Shown: in pieces, positions 1-10,596 of the stretch | Numbering within the stretch: the stretch's first letter is position 1 | Layout: every line of letters starts with the position of its first letter | NCBI GenBank assembly: GCA_033060915.1 | Contig: CM065396.1 | Location: 10,213,501-10,277,500, forward strand | DNA: 64,000 nucleotides | From: Euryodendron excelsum | Lineage: Eukaryota > Streptophyta > Magnoliopsida > Ericales > Pentaphylacaceae | Direction: 5' to 3' | Position numbers and translations under genes: made by a program | Notes under the pieces: generated by a model | What the model saw: only the letters and a program-made list of their open reading frames with translations | Database searches by the model: none | What the model was told of the DNA's origin: nothing

Positions 1-1226
1 ATTCATAAAAGTAAAGAAGTACATTAAATTTTGGCTTTAAGACACAAAAGAACTGAAATACATTTTAATAGGGGGAGGGGGAACATTTTTCTTTGGACTT
101 CCGCCTATCTACTTTTACAAAGGAAAACCCTAAACTACTCTTGAGTCTTCGGATTCGCCTTCCTTGGATTTGATGTCGAGGAGGTCGCTGAGAGACCTTG
201 TTGATTGGTTGCCCCTTGTCTTCATGGCAATCCTATCTCCGTGAGCCTAGAGGGACTGGGGCCCCTCTTATGGAATGGATCGAGATGCATGCAATGAGTC
301 CTTAGGGTTACGCGAGAACCCTTAGGGTTTGGGTAAGTTTAATGCAAGGGAGAGTGACCTTGATGTCACTCTCAATGGGTTGATCATATGCATGTGAATG
401 CAGTGACTTGAATTACTTGGAACTCTTGTCTAGACATGGAATATGGAATGCATGAACATGGATGCAAAGAGTATAAGGAGAGAGAATGCAATAGTAAGGT
501 AAACGTGCATGCATAAGCAGTTAAACAGGCATTATAACAGTATGAATACAATCATTATAACAACAGGAATAAGCAGGTATAAATGAAAGTAAGAGCAGTC
601 GCCCTTTCCTCTGTGGTTTTAAAAACGGTGCTCGTGTCTTAAATCCAGCAGAGGTTCAGCTATGCATGGTGTCTACATGAGCATGAGGTTAAGGGTTGAC
701 TAATGCGTCCTCAAAAGGCTCGGTCCCCGGATCTTCAAACCTAAGCCCACTCACCGGGGTGGTGCCATGATCGGTTGGTGATCCGAGCGGGGGAACCATC
801 AAGAGGCCGTAGGCGAAGAAACTGACACAGTATCTAGCCCACAACCAATATACCGTTCTCCCTTTCTAACTAGAAAGGACATATCAGGGTAATAATGCAA
901 GTATGCAGAATGCAGGTGCACATGCAGTGTGTGTGTGATTTTTAAAAGTGGAAGAAAGAGCCCAACAACTCCCATTCATCCTATTCAGCACATTCATGCA
1001 TAGTAGTTAATAAAATTTAAACAAAATGTGTACCTACAAAACAAAGATGCAAGTGTTAGTATGAGGATGACAAACATAATATGAATAAATGCATGTTTTG
1101 TTTTTTGAAAACAATTTTGAAAATTTAGTTTTAAAAATTTAAAGTGAACTGGATTGAACCAAGTTAATTGAAGACTCTACATGGGTGAAGGGTAAAGCGA
1201 TATGACTACGGCCTAACCCTCTAAGT
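1..1226 (-). other. Untranslated leader of element A
   Basis: This is the region between the primer-binding site and gag of element A, read on the minus strand. Patches match the leader of element B although the two elements' LTRs are strongly diverged: 770-860 resembles B at about 11018-11110, and 60-240 resembles B at about 11600-11760. The shared patches include segments reading AAACTGACACAG and GAATCCGAAGACTCAAGAG. No long frame is present. A short reading frame lies at 130-225. Gag itself is not reached. Confidence 0.75.
130..225 (-). CDS. Possible 31-residue leader reading frame upstream of gag
   Basis: An ATG at 225-223 opens a 31-codon frame ending with TAG at 132-130. The product starts MKTRGNQSTRSLSDLLD and ends ESEDSRVV, so it is basic and serine-rich at the front and acidic at the back. 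The homologous stretch of element B (from 11605) starts MAAKKTKRQFTSRS. There the frame is shifted by a small deletion, while the ESEDSRV codons persist in another frame. Preservation of the frame in A suggests a real small ORF of the retrotransposon leader. I do not recognise a domain. It could also be chance within a conserved leader or an upstream frame controlling gag translation. Confidence 0.4.
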   Translation of the reverse strand: MKTRGNQSTRSLSDLLDIKSKEGESEDSRVV

Positions 1227-1245
1227 GTCCCCAATGGAGTCGCCA
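1227..1245 (-). other. Primer-binding site of element A
   Basis: Read on the minus strand, TGGCGACTCCATTGGGGAC follows the LTR end after a 2-nt spacer. It differs from the site of element B by one base. Tat/Ogre elements are known to prime from a tRNA-Arg type 3' end with this kind of site. Its position next to the LTR end fixes element A's orientation and shows that 1248-6679 is a 5' LTR. Confidence 0.9.
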
Positions 1246-1789
1246 GTTGTCGCGCCCAGATTTTTCGCACTCGAGGAATACATACACAAGCGGGAAAAAT
1301 GCTGTACTCTCTCGTTAGAACTCACCCTCCTAGAAGAGTGAGTGAGATTAGGTTTGAATTGAAAATTGATTTGAATTAAGAGCTTTTGAAAACAATTTGG
1401 ATTCGCCACCTAACTTGATTAAGGTGAGTTAGATCACCTAAAAACTAAGAATAATCCGAAGACTACACTTAGGGTTTTGGAAAACGATTTTGAAAATATC
1501 ACCTCAAGAGAGGGTTTTTAAGAAAAACGGGTTGTTTAGCAACTTTTGGAAAACATTTAGCCCTTTTTGAAAAATAACTCCTTTTTGGTCCTTGAAATCA
1601 GTGATCTAGGTTCGGAGGTTGGTTACGTGTAGGGAAGACGCACTAAGCCATCACTCTACCCCGCCCTTTCGGTACCTACATGTCAATCTACCCTAGATTC
1701 ACCTATGAGAGTCTTTAACTAACTATTGTTCAATCCTATCCACTTTAGAAAACAATGTTTAGAAAAACATGATGCATGATATGCAAGTG

Positions 1790-3560
1790 CAAGAGAAGAG
1801 ACTTGATTTGGAAATAGATTTGAAAAGAAGAATTTGATTTGATTTGAAAAGAACTTGATTTGATTTGAAAAGAGATATGAAAAGATGGGTTTGAAATTGG
1901 AAAGTTTTTAGAAATTGGAAATAGGGATTTGGAAATTGAAATTTGAAATTGGAAGTTTGAAATAGATCATGGAATTTGAGATTTGAAAAAGATTGTAGAA
2001 TTGGAGATTTGAAAAAGATTGTGGAAATAGAAATTTGAAAAATGTTGTGACCGCACCCATGAGGGTTGCCTACGTATCCTTTTGGATGGATCAGGTCAGT
2101 CGTAGTTCGGACAAGAGTCCGATTGAAAATAGAAGAGTTGATTTGGAAAAGAGTTGAAATTGGAATTTGGATTGGAATTGGAAGATATTGAACTTTGATT
2201 GGAAGATTTGAAAAGAATTTGGTTTCAGGAAACCTCGACTTAGGAGCTTAGAAAAGAAGGATTAGATTTGACTTGGAAAGATTTTAGAGAAGAATTGACT
2301 TGAATATTTGGACTTGGAAGATTAGGAAAGCTTGGAATTTTGGAAAGATTCGGATTAGGAAAGTTTCGAAATAGGAAAGTGTCATTTTAGGAAAGCTTCG
2401 TTTTAGGAAAGTTTTGAATTAGGAAACGTTCATCTTAGGAAGGTTTTGACTTAGGAAAGCTTTTGAAATAGGAAAGTGTTGGATTAAGGAAAAGTTTTGA
2501 ATTAGGAAAATTTCAACTTAGGAAAGTTTTGAATTAAGGAAGTTTCAACTTAAGAAAGTTTTAGGTTTAGGAAAGTTTTGAAATTAAAAAGTTTCATTTT
2601 AAGAAGGGTTTTGAAATAGGAAAATGTTGAATTTAGAAATATTTTGAATTAGGAAAAGTTTTGTTTAAGAAAGGTTTAGAATTTGGAAAGTTTCAAGTTA
2701 AGAAAATTTTGAATTTAGAAAGATTTGAAATTTAGGAAAGTTTAGAATTTAGAAAGTTTAGGATGTAGAAAGTTTTAGAGTTTTAGAAGATCTTGTGATT
2801 AGGAAAGGTTTGAGTTTAGGAAAGGTTTGAAAACTTAGATTTGGAAAGTCAAGATTTGGAAAGGGGTAGAATTAGGAAAGGGTTGAATTTAGGAAATATT
2901 TGGATTTGGAAGGATTGAGATTCCTATTTCCTAAAGCAAGAGATTAGATTTTGTTTCTAAAAGAGAAGGTTTGATTTTGTTTCCAAAAACAGAGGATTGG
3001 ATCTAGTTTCCTAAAGGGAAGATTGGATTTGGGCAAGGATTTGGAAAGAGAAAGTTCTAGAAACCCTAGATTTGGAAGGCCATAGTTTTGACATAGAAAA
3101 GAGGTTTTTGGAAACCTAATTTTGACGTAGAAAATGAGAGTTTTTGGAGACCTAGGTTTTAAGGCAAGTTTGAAAAGCATGTTTTTGGGATGAAAATTAG
3201 GGTTTTCTAATCGTGAGTTCTAGGGCTTGACTTGGGCACCAAGGCAAGAGTTTTTGGAAAGTGTGTTTTTGGAAACAAGTTTTTGGAAAGAAAATCCTAG
3301 AGGGGAGTTTCTAGAAGCAAGATTTTGGTAAGAGAGTTTTTAGAAAAATTTTTGATAGAAGATTGCTGGAGAGAGTTTTTGGAAAGATTTTTAGGGAGCG
3401 TTTTTAGAAAGTGGATTTTGGGGAGAGTATTTTGGAAAGGAGTTGAAAAATAGAGTTTAAAATAATAGATTTTGGGAGGGAGTTTTTGAAAACAACTTTG
3501 GAAATGAGAGTTTTAGGAAAGTATGTTGAAAAAGAGAGGTTTTAGGGAAAAAGACTTTTG
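1790..3560 (-). repeat. Degenerate short-repeat tract in LTR A
   Basis: The plus strand shows endless variants of TTAGGAAAGTTTTGAA about 15-20 bp apart. The homologous tracts in G, H, I and K show the same motif. It lies downstream of the TATA box, so it should be transcribed. No coding frame is credible. Confidence 0.8.
2048..2120 (-). other. Conserved folded block in LTR A leader
   Basis: Read on the minus strand: a GGAC-TCTT-GTCC hairpin, the linker GAACTACGAC, then TGACC ... GGTCA enclosing ATCC/GGAT and ACCC-TCAT-GGGT stems and the motif GATACGTAGGCAACC. The same layout occurs in five other LTR copies, with stem-preserving changes. It may be a structured RNA element. Confidence 0.6.
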
Positions 3561-4445
3561 AAAAGAGAGTTTTTAGAAGGTATAAAAACATCTCACATTC
3601 CTAAAGCGATTCTAACCATAAGAAGGCTAGAACCACTTTAAGAAAGTAGTTTTGAAAACAACAAGGAGTTGAAAATATGGACCGTATCGGTCCCTTTAAA
3701 TGTAACACTTTCCTAAAGCAATCTTAGCCATGGAAAAGCTAGAATCACCCTAGGATTGTGATTTTGAAAACAAGTTTTTGAAAAGGAAATTTTGATGTAA
3801 TTTTGAAAACAAGTTTAAAAACGATTTTTGAAAAATGCAAGATCATGATATGCACAATGCAAATTTGGGGTCGTGAATATACAAGGCTAAGGCTTCACCA
3901 CATAATCAAGGGGGCCGAACCCACGTGGTCTCTGGTTAGACTAGAAGAAAGCCCCCAACACGGTGACTCTCCAATAGTCCAATCCTACTCATGGACCGGG
4001 AATCCCCTTGTTTCAAGCATGCAAAGAAAGGGGAGAAAAGAGATGGGGGATTAAAATAGAGAAAACCCAAGTGGGTTAGGAGAGAGAAGAGAGAGGGGGA
4101 AGTGCGGAAATTTAAAGAGAAAGCCTACCGTATGTCTTGTTTATTTTGCGCGCCTTGCTTGTCTTCGGTCTTCGTCTCGATCTTCGTCTTCAACCTTCAA
4201 GAGTTGTCTTCAATCTTCAAACTTCAGATTGTAGCTCTTCAAGTCTTCAAAGGAGGGTTGAAAGCTAGTGTATGAGTGTATAGGAGTGTGTATGAGTGTA
4301 TAGAAGGCTAGGGTTTAGTATACGGTGGCTAGGGTTTGGAAAACCTAAGGAAGCTAGGGTTTAAGGAATGTTCAAGCTCTGTATATCGAATATTGGTCTT
4401 CTTAAACTGAGTTTGCGGACCCCTTTCACGCTGGAAGAGGCTCTG

Positions 4446-4567
4446 TATTTATAGAGGTGGGATAGACCTGGCGCCTGTTGCAGTGGCGCTAGGCCAATTT
4501 TCCTCTTGGCGTCACTAGGAGTGGCGCCAGGCCATTTTTTGGCTTGGCACCACTCCTAGTGGCGCCA
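4446..4567 (-). promoter_or_regulatory. Core promoter of LTR A: TATA box and two palindromes
   Basis: TATAAATA on the minus strand occupies 4453-4446. Two 23-bp palindromes lie upstream of it (4529-4507 and 4567-4545), the nearer one 53 bp away. Each is a variant of TGGCGCCACT, 3 nt, AGTGGCGCCA. LTR G has the same geometry on this strand, and H, I and K have it on the plus strand. Confidence 0.65.
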
Positions 4568-5884
4568 GCAAGTTAGGAAAGTTTGTAAGTCGGTAAGCAA
4601 CGTATCTTTGACTAGATTTGGGCGCCTGTACTAGTGACTACCAGGTAATTTTTAGCCTGGCTTCACTAGGAGTGACTTCGAAAAGTCCGGGAACGATTTG
4701 AAGAGGCCGGGAATGACTCGGAGAGCCGAAAAAGGGCAGGAACACTTAAGGTAGTTTCTCGGAGGTTTTTGACTTGAAAAATGAGGACAAGATGTGTTGG
4801 AAGGATTGACCGAGTCTTTACGGGCAAAACGGTCAATTGGATCAAAAAGCTGCCAGGAAAGACTCGAACTGTCCTAGAAGAAGACTCGAGATTTGGAAAT
4901 ATTATTTAGAATGTTCCCAGAGGTTGCCGGTTTGATACCTAGAGCCGGTGTGATCGAAAAGGAGACCGGCCCACAAGGGGCAAAACGGTCATTTCGCACC
5001 GGGTTTGTCGAAACTAACTCGGAATGATCCGAAAGGATAAAGAAAGGTTGAGGACACTATAAAAAGCATTCTCGGAAGGTTACCGGTCTAATACGCAGAG
5101 CCGGTGTGGTCAGAAAAGGTGACCGGCCCACTTAGGGCAAAACGGTCATTTTGTATCGGGTTTGCTGAAATTGACTCGGAATGATCTGGAAGGATAAAGA
5201 AGGGTTGAGAATACTATAAGAAGCAATCTCAGGAGATTACCAGTTTGATACCCAGAGCCGGTATGGTCGAAAAAGGAGACCTGCACACTAGTGGCAAAAC
5301 AGTCATTTTGTACCGGGCTTGCCAGAACTGACTCAGAATGATCCAGAAAGATAGAGGAAGGTCGGGAATACTATAAGAAGTATTCTCGGGAGGTTACCGG
5401 TTTGATACCCAGAGCCGGTGTGGTTCTCGGGGCGTTTGGATGCCTAGGGGCAAAATGGTCATCTTGACCGAAAAGTCTAAGAAAAGGCCCAAGGGGCAGT
5501 TTGGTCATTTTTCACCGAAGTGGGCTAGCAGACACTGGTGTTGACTTGAGTTTTGAGTGTTTCCGCTACTCTGACAGCGGTTGTCATGACACAGGGGTTT
5601 GTTGGCAATTTCCTATATCGACCTGTTTGCGAGTATTTTCGTTACTCAGATGGTTGTGATGTGTGTAAGTATTTCCGCTACTCTGAATGTTCGTGATCAT
5701 TCCCGAGACTGCCTAATCTTGGGAAGCTGCTAAAGGGACTGAGCGCCTGAGAAGTCAACTTTCTCGAAAGGCGTGCCTAAACGGACATTTCTTCATTGGC
5801 AGGCTTGCAGGCGCCAAAGGTTTAAAGGGACTTACCGTTCTACCATCTAGGGGACTTGGGGTTTCGTCCCGGTCGACAGGTTTA

Positions 5885-6490
5885 AAGGGACTTACTGTTT
5901 TGAAGAGATTTTCTTTAAAAAACGTGTCAGACCATCTTGAGGAATCAACTGTCTCGAGAGAGGGATTGGAATTGGAAAGGGGTCTTATTGTCTTCGGAAA
6001 GATGTGCCTGATTGGAGTAAATTCACTGTCTCGAAGGATAAACTGTCTCGAAAGAGGGACTGGAATTGGAAAGGGGATTACCATCTTCGAAAAGACGTGC
6101 CTGATCTGAAATAGATTTACCGTCTCGAGGAATAAACTGTCTCGAGAGAGGGATTGGAATTGGAAAGGGGACTTACCGTCTTTGGAAAGACGTGCCTGAT
6201 TGGAGTAGATTTACCGTTTCAAGGAATCAACTATCTCGAGAAAGGGATTGGAATTGGAAAGGGGTCTTATCGTCTTCGGAAAGACGTGCCAGATTGGAGT
6301 TGGAAAGGGGACTTACCGTCTTAAAAAGACGTGCCTGATTTGGAATAGATTTACCATCTCGAGGAATAAACTGTCTCGAGAGAGGGATTGGAATTGGAAA
6401 GGGGACTTACTGTCTTTTGAAAGACGTGCCTGATTGGAGTAGATTTACCGTCTCAAGGAATCAACTGTCTTGAGAGAGGGATTGGAATTG
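5885..6490 (-). repeat. Hairpin-forming tandem array in U3 of LTR A
   Basis: Repeated units contain, on the minus strand, short stem-loops of the type GTCTTTCCGAAGAC followed by GGTAAGTCCCCTTTCC and a CTCTCGAGACAG motif. Unit spacing is irregular, with simple and compound units mixed. Equivalent arrays are in LTRs G, H, I and K with different copy numbers. The short frames here simply follow the repeat. Confidence 0.75.
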
Positions 6491-6739
6491 GAAAGAACAA
6501 TGCCCCTAAGGGCATTTTCGTCATTTTGCCTCTATTTGGGCCTGGTGAGCCCACGAGGCAGTGGACTGACGGGATTTGGACTTAGAGTGTTGGTTTCGAT
6601 TGGAATATGTCCATATTGACTTGAGTACAATTCTGGACAGAGCGTAGACTGCTGAGCTGTCAAAAATGGGGTGCTTACACACCCTTGTTTAACCTAAGGA
6701 AGACCTCACGACGCTAAACACCCACGACTCGACAAAAGT

Positions 6740-7200
6740 TCCTCAGAGCGTCTCGCAGACGCTCTGCCAAAATTGCCTTTCATCCTGATTCCCTGGTTAT
6801 AACGCACTGTCAAATGGCTTAAGAAATGCGTAAACCAAGAAATTTTCGAAAGCTGGTTCATAGGTCTTTCCATCGATAAGGCTCGATCGTAGAGATTGCT
6901 TCCTGAAGCTCCTTATCGTGTGGCTCGAAAGCTACTACTTTCGACAACCCTTGGAGCGTCTCGCAGATGCTCTGACAAGGGTTGACTTTTCTCCAATTCC
7001 TTGATTGATACGCACCGTCAAATAACTTGAGAAATGTATAAATCAGAGAGCTCCCGAAAGTATTTGTAAAATACTTTCCATCAGTATGGTTTGATTGAAG
7101 AGATCACTTCCCGAAAGCCTCGATCATGCAACGCGAAAACAAGTACTTTTGAACCCCCACAAAGCATATCACAGATGCTCCGCAAAGATGCCATTTTATG
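6740..7200 (+). repeat. About 210-bp tandem repeat with palindromes in U3 of B
   Basis: Units starting near 6744, 6954 and 7163 share motifs including the cytosine-rich CCTGATTCCCTGGTT region, AACTTGAGAAATG, CTTTCCATC and GCTACTACTTTCGA. Each begins with an inverted repeat. The first is CAGAGCGTCT, CGC, AGACGCTCTG, which is perfect over 10 bp. The other two are progressively decayed. LTR C carries the same triplet in reverse near 25955, 26165 and 26375. Confidence 0.7.
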
Positions 7201-7504
7201 CACATTTTCCGAGACGACATCTCACACTTCCGAACATCATTCCAACTCCCCAAAAACATGAAAGTTCGCAAGAAATCCTAACAGAACATCGTGGGTGCAG
7301 CTAATTCTGCTGAATCCTTCTCGGTTGGCTCAATTATCGAGACAAAGTTTAAATGAACACTCCCAGTGACGGAGCATATGCTACATGCAGCCAAATTTTG
7401 ATCAGATCGACAAAATTTCAATCAACCGTTGAGATTTAGCCGGTACAATGGGTGCCACGCGGCATTTTGCCATTGGAATAGTACCAGCACATTTGCTACA
7501 TGTG

Positions 7505-7571
7505 CCTGTGTAAATTTTACACAGGGGCATGTCCTATATGCGCTAGTGTCTGAAACCTTTGCCTATAAATA
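7505..7571 (+). promoter_or_regulatory. Core promoter of the B 5' LTR
   Basis: TATAAATA lies at 7564-7571. A perfect palindrome, CCTGTGTAAA, T, TTTACACAGG (7505-7525), ends 38 bp upstream. The arrangement is like that of family 1 LTRs, but with an unrelated palindrome. This whole segment is missing from B's 3' LTR. Confidence 0.55.
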
Positions 7572-8983
7572 CTAGCACCTCCCTTTGCATATTCCAACTC
7601 TGAAATTGATGCGAAGCTCTGCTAAAACTGCTCCAGAATCTCGAATCTCTATACACATTCCACCTCTCTAACACTTAGGCTATATTTCACCTCCCTCAAG
7701 CCTATACACTTCACCTACATAGCCTTATACCCCATTAAACACTCTCTTCCAGCCCCTCAAGCCTTCTTGAAGTCATTCAAGTTCAAGTGAAGGCATCCAT
7801 TGAAGACTACAAGTGTGTTGAAGGCAAAAGGTGGCACATCTTTTACATTTTTGTCTTCCCCCACTCTTCCCTTCTCGCACTTAGCCTACTTAGACTATTC
7901 TCTATTTTAACTCCCATCTTCAACCCCCCTTTCTTGCATGCTTGAGTTAAGAGGGCTCTTAGTTCATGCCTAGAGGAAAGCTATTGGGAGCCATTGTGTA
8001 GGGGATCTCTCACTAGCCTACTTTAAGATCGTATGGCCTAGGAGTCCCTTAATCATGTGGTGTAGCCTAAAAGCCTTGTTTGTATTCATGACCCCTTGCA
8101 TTTTGCTAACTTTATCATATCATGTGTGCTTGGCTTCATTTTTATGTTTCTAACCATGTGCTACAAAGCTTGCATTAGTCTTATTTCCATGTTATTGTCA
8201 AGTTTAATATTCTTCTCAAAATGGTTCCAAAAGTTGGTTCCTTGATGTTTAGGGTGAAACTTTAGAAGACATGCCATAGAAAATCTCCCACTAACCCACT
8301 AACTCACACTTTTGCATCATTGCATTTCAACTTGCATAATAGTTGTTTTCAAACTCTCTAACTTTCAAGGTTTCCCTTCTCTCAAGTTTAGTGGTTGGAA
8401 TGGCTCTATGGAACCCTCTATTAAGTGGTCCCCCTTGCATATTGGCCATAGGAACCCTAGATTGTTAGAATGGCTCCCTTCCCTATTTCATCTCTTGCAC
8501 ACAAATGGTTTTCAAACTTCTTAATTTCTAAGGTTTCCATTCTCCCAAGATTAGTGGTTGGAATGGCCCCATGGAGCTCTCTCTTGAGTGGTCTCCCTTC
8601 ACATTGGCCATGGGAACCCTAAATTGTTGGAATGATTTCCTTTAAAAATGGTTTTCAAAATCTCTTTCTCAAAAATGGCTTTAGAAAATTCTTTCTCTCC
8701 ATCTTTGCATTAAAATTGGTATTCCAAAGGTTGTCATCTTTATGTTAATTCTTGAACTCCATACTCTTGTCAAAATAATAGTCATAATGGTCATAAGGAA
8801 ACCTTCCTTGGAATAGTCTCCAAACATCAACCATATAAACCATACTCTTGGCAAGAACCAAATTTTCATGGAAATGATCTTCAAAAGGGTTGTCAACCAA
8901 AGTCCTTTGCATAACATAAGTTGTTTTCCAAAACCCTTTCCAAAAGTGCATGAAACCACCTTTCAAAACCATCTTCCAGTCCA

Positions 8984-9190
8984 ACTCTAAGTTAACTTGA
9001 CCCTAGTTGTCGAACCCTAAGTTAACTTGACCCTAGTTGTCCAACCCTAGCATAGCTTGACCCTAGTTATCCAACCCTAGCATAGCTTGACCCTAGTTAT
9101 CCAACCCTAGGTTAACTTGACCCTAGTTGTCTAACCCTAGGTTAACCAAACCCTAGTTGTCTAACCCTAGGTTAACCAAACCCAAGTTAA
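8984..9190 (+). repeat. 30-bp tandem repeat in the B 5' LTR, six units
   Basis: The unit resembles TTGACCCTAGTTGTCCAACC followed by CTAGGTTAAC. Six units are followed by a decayed tail to about 9290. The 3' LTR has three units at the same place, so the array changed after insertion. It is not telomeric repeat. Confidence 0.75.
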
Positions 9191-9845
9191 TTAACCCTAG
9201 GTCACTCTAACCTTAGGTTAACCTAACCCGAGTTAGTTAACCTTAGATCACCCCTAACCTCAAGCCAACCTAACTTAGGTAAGTGTACTTCAAGGTTCTA
9301 ACTCATGGACCTCTCTTAAAGGTTCTCCCTATTTAAAACCATTCTCACACCCCATTTTTCAAAAACCACTTACTCTCTTGAGATTTCAAAATATCCCTAC
9401 ACTCCATCTTCGAAATATTTTCAAAGATGCTTTCAAGAATTCACAATGCTAAGGCATCCCTATCTTCCTCATGGTTAGGGATCCCAAGGGAAGGTGATAT
9501 ATCAAGAACAACTCCCAAGGTTGTCCATGTTAGAATTCCAATGTCCTAGGCGCATTCAAAAACCATGTTCGAAAACTTTTTAACATTCCAAAGTCTTTCC
9601 TCCTTAGTTTCCAAACAAGACTTCAAGACACTTTCAAAACTCCCTTGAGTTATCTCAAACCATTTCTAAAACTCCCTTGAGTTATTTTACATACATTTTA
9701 AAACCCCCATTCAAAGGATCCAAAGCTCCATTTCAAAACACTCCACTACCCGATTTCAAATCAAAACTCCCAAGTCCTTTTTTTCCAAAGACCTCAAAGT
9801 GTCTTAAAAACTTTCCAAAGGCCCTAATGTGCCTATTTTCCATCA

Positions 9846-9919
9846 GGTTCTTGCCCGATCTACGAATGACCTGATTCTCGTCGAATGAGATACGTAGGCA
9901 ACCTAAAATGGTGCGGTCA
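9846..9919 (+). other. Conserved folded block in the B 5' LTR
   Basis: Order as in family 1: a GGT-TCTT-GCC hairpin (with a U-G pair), TGACC ... GGTCA enclosing TCTC/GAGA and ACC/GGT stems, and GATACGTAGGCAACC. The surrounding LTR is hardly alignable with family 1, so this block is unusually conserved. Confidence 0.55.
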
Positions 9920-10577
9920 TAACTTTCATTTCAACTCCGGTCTCTTTTTTAAAAGTTTCTATCAATTCGAAGTCTCTATCTCAAACCCGTTCAAACTCCC
10001 ATGTTTTCAAACTTCTTCCCAAAAACTTGCATCATGCATCATTCATTTGAAAAGTAATGACTAAACCCTTTTTTTCAAACTTCTAAAGTGGATATTAAGT
10101 GGACAATGGTAACTGGTTATTTTAGTGAGTGAACAAAAGGGTGATTAGACATATAGGTACCGAAAGGGCGGGGGAGGGTGATGATCCTAGGATATCTTCC
10201 CTACACAGAACCAACCCCCGGACCATAGATTTCTATTTTCAAAAGACCAAAATAGAGTTATTTTTGAAAAGGGCTTAAATATTTCTAAAGGTTGCCAAAC
10301 AACCTATTTTCTTAAAAACCCTCTCTCGCGGGAATTTTCAAAGTCTTTTTCAAAAACCATAAGTTTAATCTTCGGATTAACACTTAATTTTGGGTGTCCT
10401 AACTCACATTAATCAAGTTAGGTGGTAAATCCTATTTTTCTAAAAAGCCCTTAATCAAATCAATTCAAACATTGTGACACTCGTCATTCTAGGAGGATGA
10501 GTTCTAGTGACAGAGTTCCGTGCTTTTGTCTCTGAGCTGAAAGGACCCTGGACACCCAAAAATCAGGGCTCGACAGC

Positions 10578-10596
10578 TGGCGACTCCACTGGGGAC
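10578..10596 (+). other. Primer-binding site of element B
   Basis: TGGCGACTCCACTGGGGAC follows the LTR end CTCGACA after the spacer GC. It is typical of Tat/Ogre elements (tRNA-Arg type primer) and fixes the plus orientation of element B. Confidence 0.92.

Larger units (their letters stand above)
1..6679 (-). mobile_element. Element A: Tat/Ogre-type LTR retrotransposon, 5' part only
   Basis: Seen: a 5432-bp LTR beginning TGTAAGCACC and ending GGGCGCGACA when read on the minus strand, then a 2-nt spacer, a primer-binding site and about 1.2 kb of leader running off the left edge. Very long LTRs and a PBS starting TGGCGACTCC are characteristic of the Tat/Ogre lineage of plant Ty3/gypsy elements. 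The gag-pol part would lie beyond position 1. The right end abuts element B at a point where B's 3' LTR (around 21671) reads on without a break, so A inserted into B's 5' LTR and is younger than B. The target duplication cannot be checked because A's other end is outside the window. Confidence 0.9.
1248..6679 (-). repeat. 5' LTR of element A (Tat LTR family 1), complete
   Basis: The LTR is bounded by TGTAAGCACC (at 6679) and GGGCGCGACA (at 1248) on the minus strand and is 5432 bp long. In transcription order it holds a hairpin array (6490-5885), two palindromes (4567-4507), a TATA box (4453-4446), a conserved block with a G-box (about 4050-3830), about 1.7 kb of degenerate short repeats (3560-1790), a folded block (2120-2048) and a terminal hairpin (1659-1629). 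The same order occurs in LTRs G, H, I and K, which I group as family 1. Short reading frames on either strand are by-products of the repeats. Confidence 0.92.
6680..10575 (+). repeat. 5' LTR of element B (Tat LTR family 2), left end displaced by A
   Basis: This matches the 3' LTR from 21671 to its end. The first 928 bp seen there (20743-21670) are absent because element A interrupts the LTR at 6680. It contains three units of a 210-bp repeat, the promoter at 7505-7571, six copies of a 30-bp repeat and a folded leader block. It ends CTCGACA next to the primer-binding site. It keeps about 0.8 kb that the 3' LTR has lost. Confidence 0.88.

Noticed and set aside
3803..4054. 83-codon frame recurring at 50486-50710 and 62061-62306
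   Set aside because: It is antisense to a well conserved LTR segment and recurs because the DNA is conserved; no domain or start context. Kept only as a remark under the conserved G-box segment.
8984..9290. CCCTAG-rich repeats taken for interstitial telomeric DNA
   Set aside because: Units are 30 bp and read CCCTAGTTGTCCAA, not CCCTAAA; they belong to the B LTR.
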